Positions 33,440-42,439 of a stretch of 64,000 nt of DNA are shown here, in pieces. How positions within the stretch are numbered: the stretch's first letter is position 1; each line of letters opens with the position of its first letter. The position numbers and the translations under genes were made by a program. The stretch spans positions 248,001-312,000 of the forward strand of contig JADJHL010000008.1 of NCBI GenBank assembly GCA_016707585.1, given 5' to 3'. The notes under the pieces were generated by a model. The model ran no database searches, was not told the origin of the DNA, and was given only the letters and a program-made list of their open reading frames with translations. Source of the stretch: Ignavibacteriales bacterium (lineage in GTDB: Bacteria; Bacteroidota; Ignavibacteria; Ignavibacteriales; Ignavibacteriaceae).

Positions 33440-35527
33440 ATGAAAAGTTTCTTAATAAAATCGATAATAATAGTAGTTACAATAACATTTACAGGAAGTG
33501 CCTTGTACATTACAGATAAAACAAAATCTCAGTTAAAAAGCAAATCTGAGATTAAATCAAAACAAATTGAATTAGATAAATTTTACTCTGATAAAAAGCT
33601 TGGATCATTTGTTGAAGATGGTAAAACATTTTTTAGATTATTTACCCCAAATGCTGAAAAAGTTTCCTTAGTTATCTTTGAAAAAGTTGAAGATAAAACA
33701 GGAAAAGAATTTGAAATGATTCGTGATGAAAATGCTGTTTGGGAAACTTCACTTGATGGAGAACTTTACGGAAAGTTTTATGGATTTAATGTTAAGCACA
33801 AAGATAAAGATGCGGTACTCTGTCTTGATCCTTATGCGAAAGCGGTTGCAAGCGGCAATACATATTTTACTCCACGAAAAGGAATTGTTGTTAAAGAAAA
33901 TGAATACGATTGGCAATCTGATAATTGGATACAAAGAGATTGGCGTGATTTAGTAGTTTATGAAATGCATGTTCGTGATATGACCGAACATCAAACATCA
34001 GGTGTAACTGAAAGAGGAACTTATAAAGGCTTAGTTGAAAAAGGTAAAACTGGAGGAATCGATTATCTGAAAAATCTCGGAATCAATACAATTGAGCTTT
34101 TACCTGCACAAGAATTTGCTAACATCGAAATTCCATTTAAAGATTCTCTAAAAGGAAAATTTAATACGTGGAATCCATACGAAAGAAATCATTGGGGATA
34201 TATGACGGCAGCATTTTTTGCACCTGAATCATATTACTCTGAAAATGTTAGAGAAATAGAATTTAATAAATGGATTGGTGCTGATGCAAAAGCCGTTACT
34301 GATTTTAAAGATATGGTAAAAGCTTTTCACAAAGAAGATATTGCGGTGATAATGGATGTTGTTTACAATCATCTTTCTGAATATGAGTTTGGGAATTTAA
34401 AAGAAATTGATAGAGAATATTATTTTAGATTGAATCCTGATGGAAGCTATTGTGCTGTTAGCGGATGTGGAAATGATCTTAGAACTGAAGCTCCAATGTT
34501 AAGAAGATTAATTGTTGAAAGTGTTTTATACTGGATGAAAGAATATCACGTAGATGGTTTTCGATTTGATCTGGGAAAATTAATTGATTGGCAAACAATA
34601 GAAACAATAATTTATGAAGCAAAAAAAATAAATCCAGATGTTGTTTTTGTTTGCGAACCTTGGGGCGGAGGATATGATCCACAAGGATTTTCTTTACGTG
34701 GTTGGGGTGCATGGAACGATCAAATAAGAAATGGAATTAAGGGCGAGAATCCTATCAATGGACACGGCTGGATATTTGGCAGTTGGTATGGAAATAATTC
34801 TCCTAAAAGAATTAAGAGTTATATTAACGGAACTCTTATAAAAGATTCGTTAGGATTATTTCAAAAACCAGATCATTCTGTGAATTATTTAGAATCTCAC
34901 GATGGCTATACTTTTGGAGATTTTATCAGAATAGGTTTAGGCGATGTAAAACCTGATGAAGTAATTAAAGATGTAGATAAAAATGCAAAGTTAACTCCAA
35001 CACAATTAAAGCTTAACAAACTTGGCGCATTGTTTTTGTTTACTTCACGCGGAATAACAATGATACACAGCGGACAAGAATTTGCTCGCAGTAAAGTTTT
35101 ACCACTAACAAATCAGAACGATCCACATCGTGGAATGATTGATCACAACACTTATGATAAAGACAACGAAGTGAATTATATTAATTATAATCACGCAAAG
35201 TTGAATGAAAATCTTTTAGATTATTATAAAGGTTTGATAGAACTACGAAATAAATTTCAATCATTCCGAAGAGCTGAATATGATGATGTTAAATTTATTT
35301 CTGTTCACGATAATGATTTTGCTCTTGGCTATGAGATAAAACATAATGATGAAGATTTTGTAGTCTTATTCAACGCTCATCCGCTAAATGAAGTAGTATG
35401 TGAATTGCCAAGAGGTAATTGGGAAGTTTTAGTGAATTCAGAAAATGCGGGAATAAAATCACTTAAAACTGTAAGTGGAATGATTACAATCCCAACTTCA
35501 TCTGGTTGTGTGTTAAAGAAGAAATAA
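33440..35527 (+). CDS. GH13 alpha-glucan debranching enzyme (pullulanase/isoamylase-like)
   Basis: I use ATG 33440 (MKSFLIKSIIIVVTITFTGS); the longer frame overlaps the preceding gene. The N-terminus is a signal peptide or anchor, followed by a CBM48-like beta-sandwich (FFRLFTPNAEKVSLVIFEKV) and the GH13 barrel. The nucleophile is D377 in FRFDLGKLID, the acid/base is E406 in VFVCEPWGGG, and the third carboxylate is D488 in YLESHDGYTFG. NHWGYMTAAFFAPESYY and MDVVYNHLSEYEFGN are conserved regions. It should cleave alpha-1,6 branches in pullulan- or glycogen-like glucans in the periplasm or at the surface. The exact specificity (pullulanase or isoamylase) is not certain. Confidence 0.88.
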   Translation: MKSFLIKSIIIVVTITFTGSALYITDKTKSQLKSKSEIKSKQIELDKFYSDKKLGSFVEDGKTFFRLFTPNAEKVSLVIFEKVEDKTGKEFEMIRDENAVWETSLDGELYGKFYGFNVKHKDKDAVLCLDPYAKAVASGNTYFTPRKGIVVKENEYDWQSDNWIQRDWRDLVVYEMHVRDMTEHQTSGVTERGTYKGLVEKGKTGGIDYLKNLGINTIELLPAQEFANIEIPFKDSLKGKFNTWNPYERNHWGYMTAAFFAPESYYSENVREIEFNKWIGADAKAVTDFKDMVKAFHKEDIAVIMDVVYNHLSEYEFGNLKEIDREYYFRLNPDGSYCAVSGCGNDLRTEAPMLRRLIVESVLYWMKEYHVDGFRFDLGKLIDWQTIETIIYEAKKINPDVVFVCEPWGGGYDPQGFSLRGWGAWNDQIRNGIKGENPINGHGWIFGSWYGNNSPKRIKSYINGTLIKDSLGLFQKPDHSVNYLESHDGYTFGDFIRIGLGDVKPDEVIKDVDKNAKLTPTQLKLNKLGALFLFTSRGITMIHSGQEFARSKVLPLTNQNDPHRGMIDHNTYDKDNEVNYINYNHAKLNENLLDYYKGLIELRNKFQSFRRAEYDDVKFISVHDNDFALGYEIKHNDEDFVVLFNAHPLNEVVCELPRGNWEVLVNSENAGIKSLKTVSGMITIPTSSGCVLKKK

Positions 35528-35536
35528 TTATCAATT

Positions 35537-35576
35537 AACCTTCGAGGTTTTTGTTTTATAACCTCGAAGGTTTTTA
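35537..35576. terminator. Strong bidirectional terminator
   Basis: AACCTTCGAGGTT (35537-35549) pairs perfectly with AACCTCGAAGGTT (35560-35572), followed by TTTAT. It is flanked by T-rich tails in both directions, between the GH13 gene and the convergent hybrid kinase gene. Confidence 0.9.
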
Positions 35577-35577
35577 T

Positions 35578-38500
35578 CTAATCTCCACTCAATCCTTTTT
35601 GTAAAGATTTTTCAATCGCAAGTTTAAAACTTCCGATGTTTACAGGTTTGTGAAATACAAATTCAATACCAAGTTCTGTGTAATCATTAATTACTGCGCG
35701 ATCAATATCGCTGCTTAAAACTATAATTGGCGGCTTACCTTTTAAATCCATTTTCTTTAACTCAACAACAAATTCATATCCATTCATAATAGGCATTGCA
35801 TGATCTGTAATTACAAGTGCCGGTGGAGAGGATAGAATTTTTTGTATTGCTTCTCTTCCGTCTGATGCAACTTCTACATTGTATTCTGGAGTAATATTTT
35901 TTAGGATCTTTGAATAAAGTAATCTATCAGTTTTATTATCATCAACAATTAAGATATTTGAGGAAGCAATGGGTAAAGTAAAAATAAATTCGGTTCCTTT
36001 TCCATATTCACTTTCAACTTCAATAGCTCCGCCGTGTTTTTCTATAATTTCTTTTACGAGTGATAACCCAAGTCCGCTGCCTTTTTCTCCCGCAGTACCT
36101 TCGGAAGTATATTTTGCATCAACACTAAAAAGTTTTGCAAGATCATCGTCCTTAATTCCAACGCCGGTATCTTTAACAATAAACTTTACAAAGCGAGAAC
36201 TTGTAACAGCTTCGGATAATATATTGATGGATCCGCCTTTGTTGGTAAACTTAATTGCATTAGAAATAAGATTATTAAATACTTGCAGTATCAAACTTTT
36301 ATCCACAAAAAGATGAAGCGATTGATTAACAAACGAAGTTACTTCAATTCCTTTTTGAATTGCTGTACCCGAAAGAGCATTTACAGAATCAATAACAATT
36401 TTTGAAACATCAATTTTTTGAGGTTCAAATTTTATTCTTCCGGTTTGTAATCTTGTCCAATCCAAAAGCGAATTAACAAGTGCTAACATTGATCGTGATG
36501 ATTCCTGAATGTACTTAACATACTGTTTACGTTCATCATCAGTAAGCTCTTCATCATTTGCCAGCAAATCTGTAAAACCAAGTATCGAACTAAATGGAGT
36601 TCTTAAATCGTGAGATATAATTGAAATAAATCTATCTTTAGTTTCGTTAAGCTTTATAAGGTTTTGTGTTGATTTTTTTAATTCTTCTTCAGCGCGTTTT
36701 CTAAAAGTAACATCGCTTACAAGACCAAATATTTTTTGAATTCTTCCTGTTCCGGTTCTTACAATATTTATTTTTGCTCTAACCCAAACAATATTGCCTT
36801 GTTTGTTTATAATTCTAAACTCAAACTCGCCAGATAGTTGTATGCGGCTTTTTAATAAGTTAATAAGTTTAGGTTTCATCTGAGCAAAATCACTTGGATG
36901 TATGGCTTTTAAAAACATTTTTGAATCGGTTAAAAACTCAGCTTGAGTGTAGCCAGTAACTTTTTGTATTGAAGATGTACAAAAGATTGGACGTAATGCT
37001 AAACCAATACGTTCAAATGTAAAAAGAAAATCATCAATGTTTTCGGTAATGTTTCTGTATTTTTCTTCGGATTCTCTTATTGCTCTCTGTGTTCTAATCC
37101 TTTCAGTAACATCACGAGCAATCATTACAAAATAATTTTTTCCATTTGATTCAAACGAGCCGATTGAAAGTTCCGTGTGAATGTTGCTTCCATCTTTTTT
37201 CTTTCCAAGAAAATCAAATCGAGTTGGAATTTCTTTTTTTCTCTCAAGTAATCTAAAATATTCGGCTACTTTAATTATATCATCATTTGATGAGAGCTCA
37301 ACAATTTCTTTATTTATAAGCTCACTACTCTTACCATATCCAAAAATATTTGCAAAAGATTGATTAGCAATCAAAACTCTTCCGTCACTTGTAAGTGCAA
37401 TTCCGTCATAAGCATTTTCTACAAGCGAATGAAAAAGTTTTGATTCTTCTGTTCCAAAAGAATGTTCTTCGTACTCATTAAAAAAACAGCTAAAATTTCT
37501 AAGTGTGGTTTCTTTATCCTTGCTTGGATGAAAAACTCCTTTAAATAATGTGATTTTACCTTTTTTATTTTTTAATGGAAGATCAATTTGTTTTGGTTCA
37601 TCTCCAATAAAACTTTTAAAATCAAAAATATTGTTATCAATGTAATTTGCATCTACAAGATTATAAAAACTGCTTGAAAGCAATTCCTCTTCACTATAAT
37701 CTAATCTTTTTTGAAACGCCGGATTTGCATATAAAATTTGACCATCGTGATCTATATTTACAATCATAGATGGTGATTTTGAAAGTAAATCTCTTAAACC
37801 TTTTAGTGATTGTTTTAGGCCATCTTCAAATAAAATTTTATCGCTTATATCAACGCTTTTAATAATTATGCGATCATTTTTTTCATTTAAATAAGTAAAG
37901 TAAGCTTCGTAAGTTTTTTTCTCTCTGTTCTTATCAAAATATGATAAAACAATTTTATGATACTCTTTTTCATTAAGTTTTAATCTTACTGAATCAAGAA
38001 AATTTTCTGAAAGAATGCTAACCGCATTATTAGCCTTTGCACCTAATGCTTCTTCTTTTGTAACCTCGTAAAGTTTTTCAGCATTATCATCCCAATACAC
38101 AATTTTATGATCAGCATTTGTTACAAAAACCGCTTCATTAGATCTGGTCGAAATAGTTTTGTAAAACTCAATTTTACTAACATCGTGGTAAAGATTGTCA
38201 ATCTCACGTTCTTGTGCAGTTATATCTTTAAAAAACAAATACACAAAACTTATTTCTTTTTTATAATTTTCTTGGGGAACAAAGCGGCAATCAAATACTT
38301 TTTTATTGTTTCGAACTTCGTATGCCATTTTTTCATTTACAGCAACACGATTTTTTTTAGAATGTTCAAGATATTCTTTTACGGTTCTTGAAGTATCAGA
38401 ATCAAACAAACTTCCAATAGAAGCATTTTGTATAAGATTTATGGGAACATTTATATAATGCAAAATGTTTTTTGAAAAAAATTGAATTCTATCAAACCTA

Positions 38501-38952
38501 TCTACAACAATAAAAAAATCTGCTACATTATGAATCGCATTATCAATAAAATCATTTCTAATTGCGGATTCTTTTTTTGATCTTGATAAGATTTTTAAAT
38601 CTTCAATAATTAAAATTCCACCAATAACTTCTTCGTTTTCATAAACCGGCGATCCTTTAATAATTAAATGAATTAACCCGCTGGTTTTTGTTTCAACAAA
38701 ATCTAATTCTTTTTCAAAAGGTAAGCCTGATAAAACTTCGTTTAGCTCATTTGTTAATGCAAACTTTGGAAATATTTCTTTGCCAAAAATACTTGAGCCC
38801 AATAAATTATCCGGATACTCAAATCCATAAAGCAATTCCAAATTCCCAAATGATTTATTGACATAATCAATTTCACCATTTTTATTAAATGTTAGAATAG
38901 CTATTGGTGCACTATCAATGAGATTTAAAGTATTGTATTCCAAGTTTTTCAA
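35578..38952 (-). CDS. Multi-PAS hybrid histidine kinase with C-terminal receiver
   Basis: A 1124-residue protein with about six PAS domains in residues 1-750 (for example SAPIAILTFNKNGEIDYVNK, SMIVNIDHDGQILYANPAFQ and NAYDGIALTSDGRVLIANQS). A HisKA domain carries the H-box SIISHDLRTPFSSILGF. The ATPase domain shows NLISNAIKFTNKGG, DTGVGIKDD and GEKGSGLGLSLVKEI. The C-terminal receiver starts ILIVDDNKTDRLLYSKIL, with the phospho-aspartate in LVITDHAMPIMNGYEF. No transmembrane segment is seen, so it is a cytoplasmic sensor. The receiver ends the protein, with no output domain and no adjacent regulator, so downstream signalling likely needs a phosphotransfer protein elsewhere. Confidence 0.93.
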   Translation of the reverse strand: MKNLEYNTLNLIDSAPIAILTFNKNGEIDYVNKSFGNLELLYGFEYPDNLLGSSIFGKEIFPKFALTNELNEVLSGLPFEKELDFVETKTSGLIHLIIKGSPVYENEEVIGGILIIEDLKILSRSKKESAIRNDFIDNAIHNVADFFIVVDRFDRIQFFSKNILHYINVPINLIQNASIGSLFDSDTSRTVKEYLEHSKKNRVAVNEKMAYEVRNNKKVFDCRFVPQENYKKEISFVYLFFKDITAQEREIDNLYHDVSKIEFYKTISTRSNEAVFVTNADHKIVYWDDNAEKLYEVTKEEALGAKANNAVSILSENFLDSVRLKLNEKEYHKIVLSYFDKNREKKTYEAYFTYLNEKNDRIIIKSVDISDKILFEDGLKQSLKGLRDLLSKSPSMIVNIDHDGQILYANPAFQKRLDYSEEELLSSSFYNLVDANYIDNNIFDFKSFIGDEPKQIDLPLKNKKGKITLFKGVFHPSKDKETTLRNFSCFFNEYEEHSFGTEESKLFHSLVENAYDGIALTSDGRVLIANQSFANIFGYGKSSELINKEIVELSSNDDIIKVAEYFRLLERKKEIPTRFDFLGKKKDGSNIHTELSIGSFESNGKNYFVMIARDVTERIRTQRAIRESEEKYRNITENIDDFLFTFERIGLALRPIFCTSSIQKVTGYTQAEFLTDSKMFLKAIHPSDFAQMKPKLINLLKSRIQLSGEFEFRIINKQGNIVWVRAKINIVRTGTGRIQKIFGLVSDVTFRKRAEEELKKSTQNLIKLNETKDRFISIISHDLRTPFSSILGFTDLLANDEELTDDERKQYVKYIQESSRSMLALVNSLLDWTRLQTGRIKFEPQKIDVSKIVIDSVNALSGTAIQKGIEVTSFVNQSLHLFVDKSLILQVFNNLISNAIKFTNKGGSINILSEAVTSSRFVKFIVKDTGVGIKDDDLAKLFSVDAKYTSEGTAGEKGSGLGLSLVKEIIEKHGGAIEVESEYGKGTEFIFTLPIASSNILIVDDNKTDRLLYSKILKNITPEYNVEVASDGREAIQKILSSPPALVITDHAMPIMNGYEFVVELKKMDLKGKPPIIVLSSDIDRAVINDYTELGIEFVFHKPVNIGSFKLAIEKSLQKGLSGD

Positions 38953-39250
38953 AGCTTTAAGCTGTTAAAATATATTTATGCATTTGGGATATAAAAATCC
39001 CTTATAAAATCACTGCTTCTTGCTATAAACTATAATGCCATCTTAATGTTAATTTTCGATAAAATTATCAACAATTATTTGTGATTTTACATACCAAAAA
39101 TTTTCCCGATGTCTCGTTTTGAATAAATGTATTGATATAAAAGTATTTTAAGATTATACATTGTTAAGCAAATAAAAATTATTAATAAAATATCTAAACT
39201 GATATTCGCACTTTTTTCTTTAAGTTTACACATAAGATTTTGGCAAAAAA

Positions 39251-40024
39251 TTGATCATAAAGGCCTTTCAAAAACTCGGAAATAGTACGTTAAACTTTCT
39301 ACAGGAGTTTGGACAAATCTCAAACCTGTTTTTAGGAATCGTAAAAAGCGTTCCTCAAATTCCTAAAAGTAAACGGCTAATATTGTTTCAGATGGAACAT
39401 ATCGGAGTTAATTCGCTTCCGCTTGTTTTAATTATTGCAGTTTTTACAGGCGCAGTATCAGCCTGGCAAGCAGCTTATCAACTAAAAGGTATCGCACCAT
39501 TATCTTTTTTAGGTGGAGCCACAACTCGCGCAATCATAACAGAACTTGGTCCTGTTTTAACTGGTATTGTAATTGCGGGTAGAGTTGGCGCATCTATCGC
39601 CGCAGAACTTGGTACGATGAAAGTTACAGAACAGATTGATGCATTAGAAACAATGGCAATTAGTCCAGTTAGATATTTAGCAATGCCAAGATTTTTAGCG
39701 GCGATTATTATGATGCCGATACTTGTAATTTTTGCAAACACAATTGCAGTTATTGGCGCTTACTTAGTTTCAAATTATTTTCTTGGAGTTTCATTCGCAG
39801 TTTTTTTTAATTCTGTAAATAGATTTTTTGAATTTCCGGATTTGATTTCAGGATTAGTCAAAACAATATTTTTTGGCGGTGTAACATCTTTGTTAGGATG
39901 TCATATTGGATTTAGAACTGAAGGCGGAGCAGAAGGTGTTGGATTAGCAACAATAAGATCGTTTGTAATTTCTGCAGCATTAATTTTGATCTTGGATTAT
40001 GTTCTTTGGATGTTGATTTTTTGA
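39251..40024 (+). CDS. mlaE: MlaE-family ABC transporter permease (orphan)
   Basis: Starts with TTG (MIIKAFQKLGNSTLNFLQEF). The 257-residue protein has the MlaE pattern: an amphipathic N-terminal helix and about five membrane segments. AVFTGAVSAWQAAYQL, TELGPVLTGIVIAGRVGASI and AAELGTMKVTEQIDALETMA carry the family's most conserved residues. MlaE is the permease of the Mla phospholipid-transport system between inner and outer membranes. The usual partners (MlaF ATPase and MlaD) are not adjacent; the next gene is ilvE. The 298 bases upstream are AT-rich and gene-free. Function is inferred from family. Confidence 0.9.
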   Translation: MIIKAFQKLGNSTLNFLQEFGQISNLFLGIVKSVPQIPKSKRLILFQMEHIGVNSLPLVLIIAVFTGAVSAWQAAYQLKGIAPLSFLGGATTRAIITELGPVLTGIVIAGRVGASIAAELGTMKVTEQIDALETMAISPVRYLAMPRFLAAIIMMPILVIFANTIAVIGAYLVSNYFLGVSFAVFFNSVNRFFEFPDLISGLVKTIFFGGVTSLLGCHIGFRTEGGAEGVGLATIRSFVISAALILILDYVLWMLIF

Positions 40025-40137
40025 TCAACAAAAGTGAAAGATAATTAATAAAAATTGCTTATTAAGTTTTAACATATATATTTCGATTCAAATAATTAAA
40101 AATCAGAATTACCTTCAATTAAGGAAGGAAAGAAAAA

Positions 40138-41226
40138 ATGGAACAAATAAAATATATCATAAAAGAAAAAACTGAAAAAGTTATACTTCCAAAAACTCTT
40201 GGGTTCGGACAAATTTTTACAGATCATATTTTTGAAATGGATTACAGTAAAGAAAAAGGCTGGCATAATCCTACAATAAAACCTCTTGAAGATCTTCAAA
40301 TGCATCCAGCAATTTCTGTCATCCATTACGGTCAATCAATTTTTGAAGGCTTAAAAGCTTTTAAAACAGTTAATGATGAAGTTGTTATTTTCCGCCCCGA
40401 AGATCATATGCAACGATTGAATAATTCTGCTAAAAGAATTTGTATGCCCGAAGTTGATAAAGCATTTGCACTAGAAGCTTTAAAAGAACTTGTTGCAATT
40501 GATTGCGATTGGATACCTGCAAACAGAGGCGAAGCACTTTACATCAGACCATTTATGTTTGGCACCGATGCCGCTCTGGGTGTAAGACCATCATTTGATT
40601 ACAAATTAGTATTTCTACTTTCACCTGTTGGCGCTTATTATCCTGAAGGATTTAAACCAGTAAAAATTTTAGTTCAAGATGATTATGTTCGTGCAGTAAG
40701 AAAAGGTTTAGGAGAATGTAAAACATCTGCAAATTATGCTGCAAGTTTGTTGGCCGCACAAGAAGCAAGCAAAAAAGGATTTACACAAGTTCTATGGTTT
40801 GATGGAGTTGAGCAAAGATATTTAGAAGAAGTTGGAACAATGAACATCTTCGTTCACTTTAAAGATGAAATTGCTACTCCAAAATTAAGCGGCTCAATTT
40901 TACCAGGTGTTACAAGAAGATCAGTAATTCAAATCTTAAAAGAATGGGGAATGAATGTAACTGAACGAGCAATCTCAATTGATGAAGTTACATCAGCTTA
41001 TGATAAAGGTAATCTTGTAGGATTATTTGGAACAGGAACTGCTGCAATTATTTCTTCTGTTGGATCACTTACTTATAAAGATAAGAATATGACTTTTAAT
41101 AATGGTGAAGCTGGCGAACTCGATTTAAAATTATTTAACGAGTTAACAGCAATTCATCGTGGTGAAAAAGAAGATACACACAATTGGTTAGTTAAAGTTG
41201 AAAAGAAAGCTGTTGAAGTAAATTAA
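40138..41226 (+). CDS. ilvE: Branched-chain amino acid aminotransferase
   Basis: A 362-residue class IV aminotransferase of the bacterial/eukaryotic long type. K195 in GECKTSANYAASLLAAQ is the PLP lysine. VIHYGQSIFEGLKAFKTVND and FRPEDHMQRLNNSAKR are family hallmarks, as is ISIDEVTSAYDKGNLVGLFG near the C-terminus. It transfers amino groups between glutamate and leucine, isoleucine or valine keto acids. AAGGAAGGAAAGAAAA precedes the ATG, a strong ribosome-binding site. Its TAA stop overlaps the start of the next gene (TAATG). Confidence 0.95.
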   Translation: MEQIKYIIKEKTEKVILPKTLGFGQIFTDHIFEMDYSKEKGWHNPTIKPLEDLQMHPAISVIHYGQSIFEGLKAFKTVNDEVVIFRPEDHMQRLNNSAKRICMPEVDKAFALEALKELVAIDCDWIPANRGEALYIRPFMFGTDAALGVRPSFDYKLVFLLSPVGAYYPEGFKPVKILVQDDYVRAVRKGLGECKTSANYAASLLAAQEASKKGFTQVLWFDGVEQRYLEEVGTMNIFVHFKDEIATPKLSGSILPGVTRRSVIQILKEWGMNVTERAISIDEVTSAYDKGNLVGLFGTGTAAIISSVGSLTYKDKNMTFNNGEAGELDLKLFNELTAIHRGEKEDTHNWLVKVEKKAVEVN

Positions 41227-42329
41227 TGTATCGCTTTTTTGTTGTTTTATTTTTTGCAGCATGCAGTTTAATAAATGCTCAAGATATAAAGCCAAAGAAT
41301 ATAATTATTTTAATTGGAGATGGAATGGGCATCAACTATGTTGGTGCCAATTTATTGCAGGACCCAAATTCACCATTCAAACAATTTTCCACTATTGGTT
41401 TATCAATAACTTGTTCCGCCGATAATTTAATTACTGATTCTGCTGCAGGAGCTACAGCTTTAGCAACTGGGTATCTCACAAAAAATAAATATATTTCTGT
41501 TGATACACTTGGAAATCCCCTTTACACTTTATTTGAACTTGCAGAAAAATTAAATCTTTCAACGGGAGTTGTTGTAACTGCATCAGTTGCACACGCTACG
41601 CCTGGAGCATTTCTTGGACATTCAATCAGCAGGTATGATCAAAATTTAATTGCTTCTCAAATGGTTAATGAAGATTTTGATGTAATAATTGGTGGTGGGT
41701 TAAAATATTTTATTCCCAAAAGTGATTCTGGTGAACGAGAAGATAATCGAGATCTTACTAAAGAACTTACAGATAAAAATTATACTTTTTCAGAAAAATT
41801 TTCTGATCTGAAAACAATTCCAGATTCAGTAAATCAAATTTACGCTTTGTTTGAAATGGATGGATTACCTGAAGCATCAAAACGAAATTATACTTTAGGT
41901 GATTTAACCAAAGTAGCACTTAAACATTTAAAGAATGATTCTGATGGCTTTGTACTTATGATCGAAGGATCACAAATAGATTGGGCTGGTCACGATCATA
42001 AATCACAAATGTTAATTGATGAGATGAAAGATTTTTCAACTGCTGTTAAAGAAGCATTAAATTTTGCTAAGCAAGATAAAAACACTCTTGTGCTTATAAC
42101 GTCGGATCACGAGACTGGCGGAATGTCAATTATCAAAGCAAATAATTCTGTTAATGATCTTGAACCTGAACTTAAACTTGAATTAGGCTACACTTCCACT
42201 GGTCACACACCTTCGCCAGTTGGGATTTTTGCTTTTGGTCCTGGCAAAGAATCTTTCAAAGGGATAATGAATATCAACCAAATTGGGCAAAAACTAATTC
42301 TTTTGCTTGATCCATCCATAAAATTCTAA
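41226..42329 (+). CDS. Secreted alkaline phosphatase
   Basis: The 367-residue protein has a signal peptide ending SLINAQ and the alkaline phosphatase core. D32 is the metal-binding aspartate in ILIGDGMGINY, and S72 is the phosphoserine nucleophile in ITDSAAGATALATG. VITSDHETGGMS and the late STGHTPSPVGIFAFG histidine segment complete the zinc sites. It hydrolyses phosphomonoesters in the periplasm. The ATG shares a base with the ilvE stop, so translation is coupled to an unrelated anabolic gene. The length is shorter than E. coli PhoA (about 450), in line with compact homologues. No Pho box was recognised. Confidence 0.9.
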   Translation: MYRFFVVLFFAACSLINAQDIKPKNIIILIGDGMGINYVGANLLQDPNSPFKQFSTIGLSITCSADNLITDSAAGATALATGYLTKNKYISVDTLGNPLYTLFELAEKLNLSTGVVVTASVAHATPGAFLGHSISRYDQNLIASQMVNEDFDVIIGGGLKYFIPKSDSGEREDNRDLTKELTDKNYTFSEKFSDLKTIPDSVNQIYALFEMDGLPEASKRNYTLGDLTKVALKHLKNDSDGFVLMIEGSQIDWAGHDHKSQMLIDEMKDFSTAVKEALNFAKQDKNTLVLITSDHETGGMSIIKANNSVNDLEPELKLELGYTSTGHTPSPVGIFAFGPGKESFKGIMNINQIGQKLILLLDPSIKF

Positions 42330-42365
42330 CCTAAGACTTACTTTAAAAATTTTTTACTCAAACTA

Positions 42366-42394
42366 TTGACAAGTGAACACTTGTACACTATATT
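42366..42394 (+). promoter_or_regulatory. Sigma70-type promoter of lexA
   Basis: TTGACA (42366-42371), a 17-base spacer, then TATATT (42389-42394). This is near the consensus housekeeping promoter, rare to see so clean in this window. The start point would be about 42400-42402. The spacer contains the first operator, so repression by LexA would block RNA polymerase. Confidence 0.72.
42373..42388. promoter_or_regulatory. Putative LexA operator 1
   Basis: GTGAACACTTGTACAC: imperfect palindrome GTGAACA-CT-TGTACAC (arms match at six of seven positions). It contains GAAC-N4-GTAC, one base from the GAAC-N4-GTTC box of Bacillus-type LexA. It fills the spacer between the -35 and -10 elements. Confidence 0.62.
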
Positions 42395-42398
42395 TGAG

Positions 42399-42414
42399 GT
42401 GAACAAATGAACAC
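42399..42414. promoter_or_regulatory. Putative LexA operator 2
   Basis: GTGAACAAATGAACAC, sharing 13 of 16 positions with operator 1 in the same orientation, 26 bases downstream (start to start). It contains GAAC-N4-GAAC. The site covers the probable transcription start and the GAGGTG purine stretch. Confidence 0.55.
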
Positions 42415-42439
42415 TAATAAATTTTACAAACTTAAATGA
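42407..42439 (+). other. Possible 10-codon leader frame overlapping lexA start
   Basis: ATG at 42407 is preceded by GAGGTG (42396-42401) at a good spacing and encodes MNTNKFYKLK; its TGA overlaps the lexA ATG (ATGA arrangement). lexA itself has no Shine-Dalgarno. However, the predicted transcription start is at about 42401, so GAGGTG may not be in the mRNA. Coding is therefore doubtful. Confidence 0.3.
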
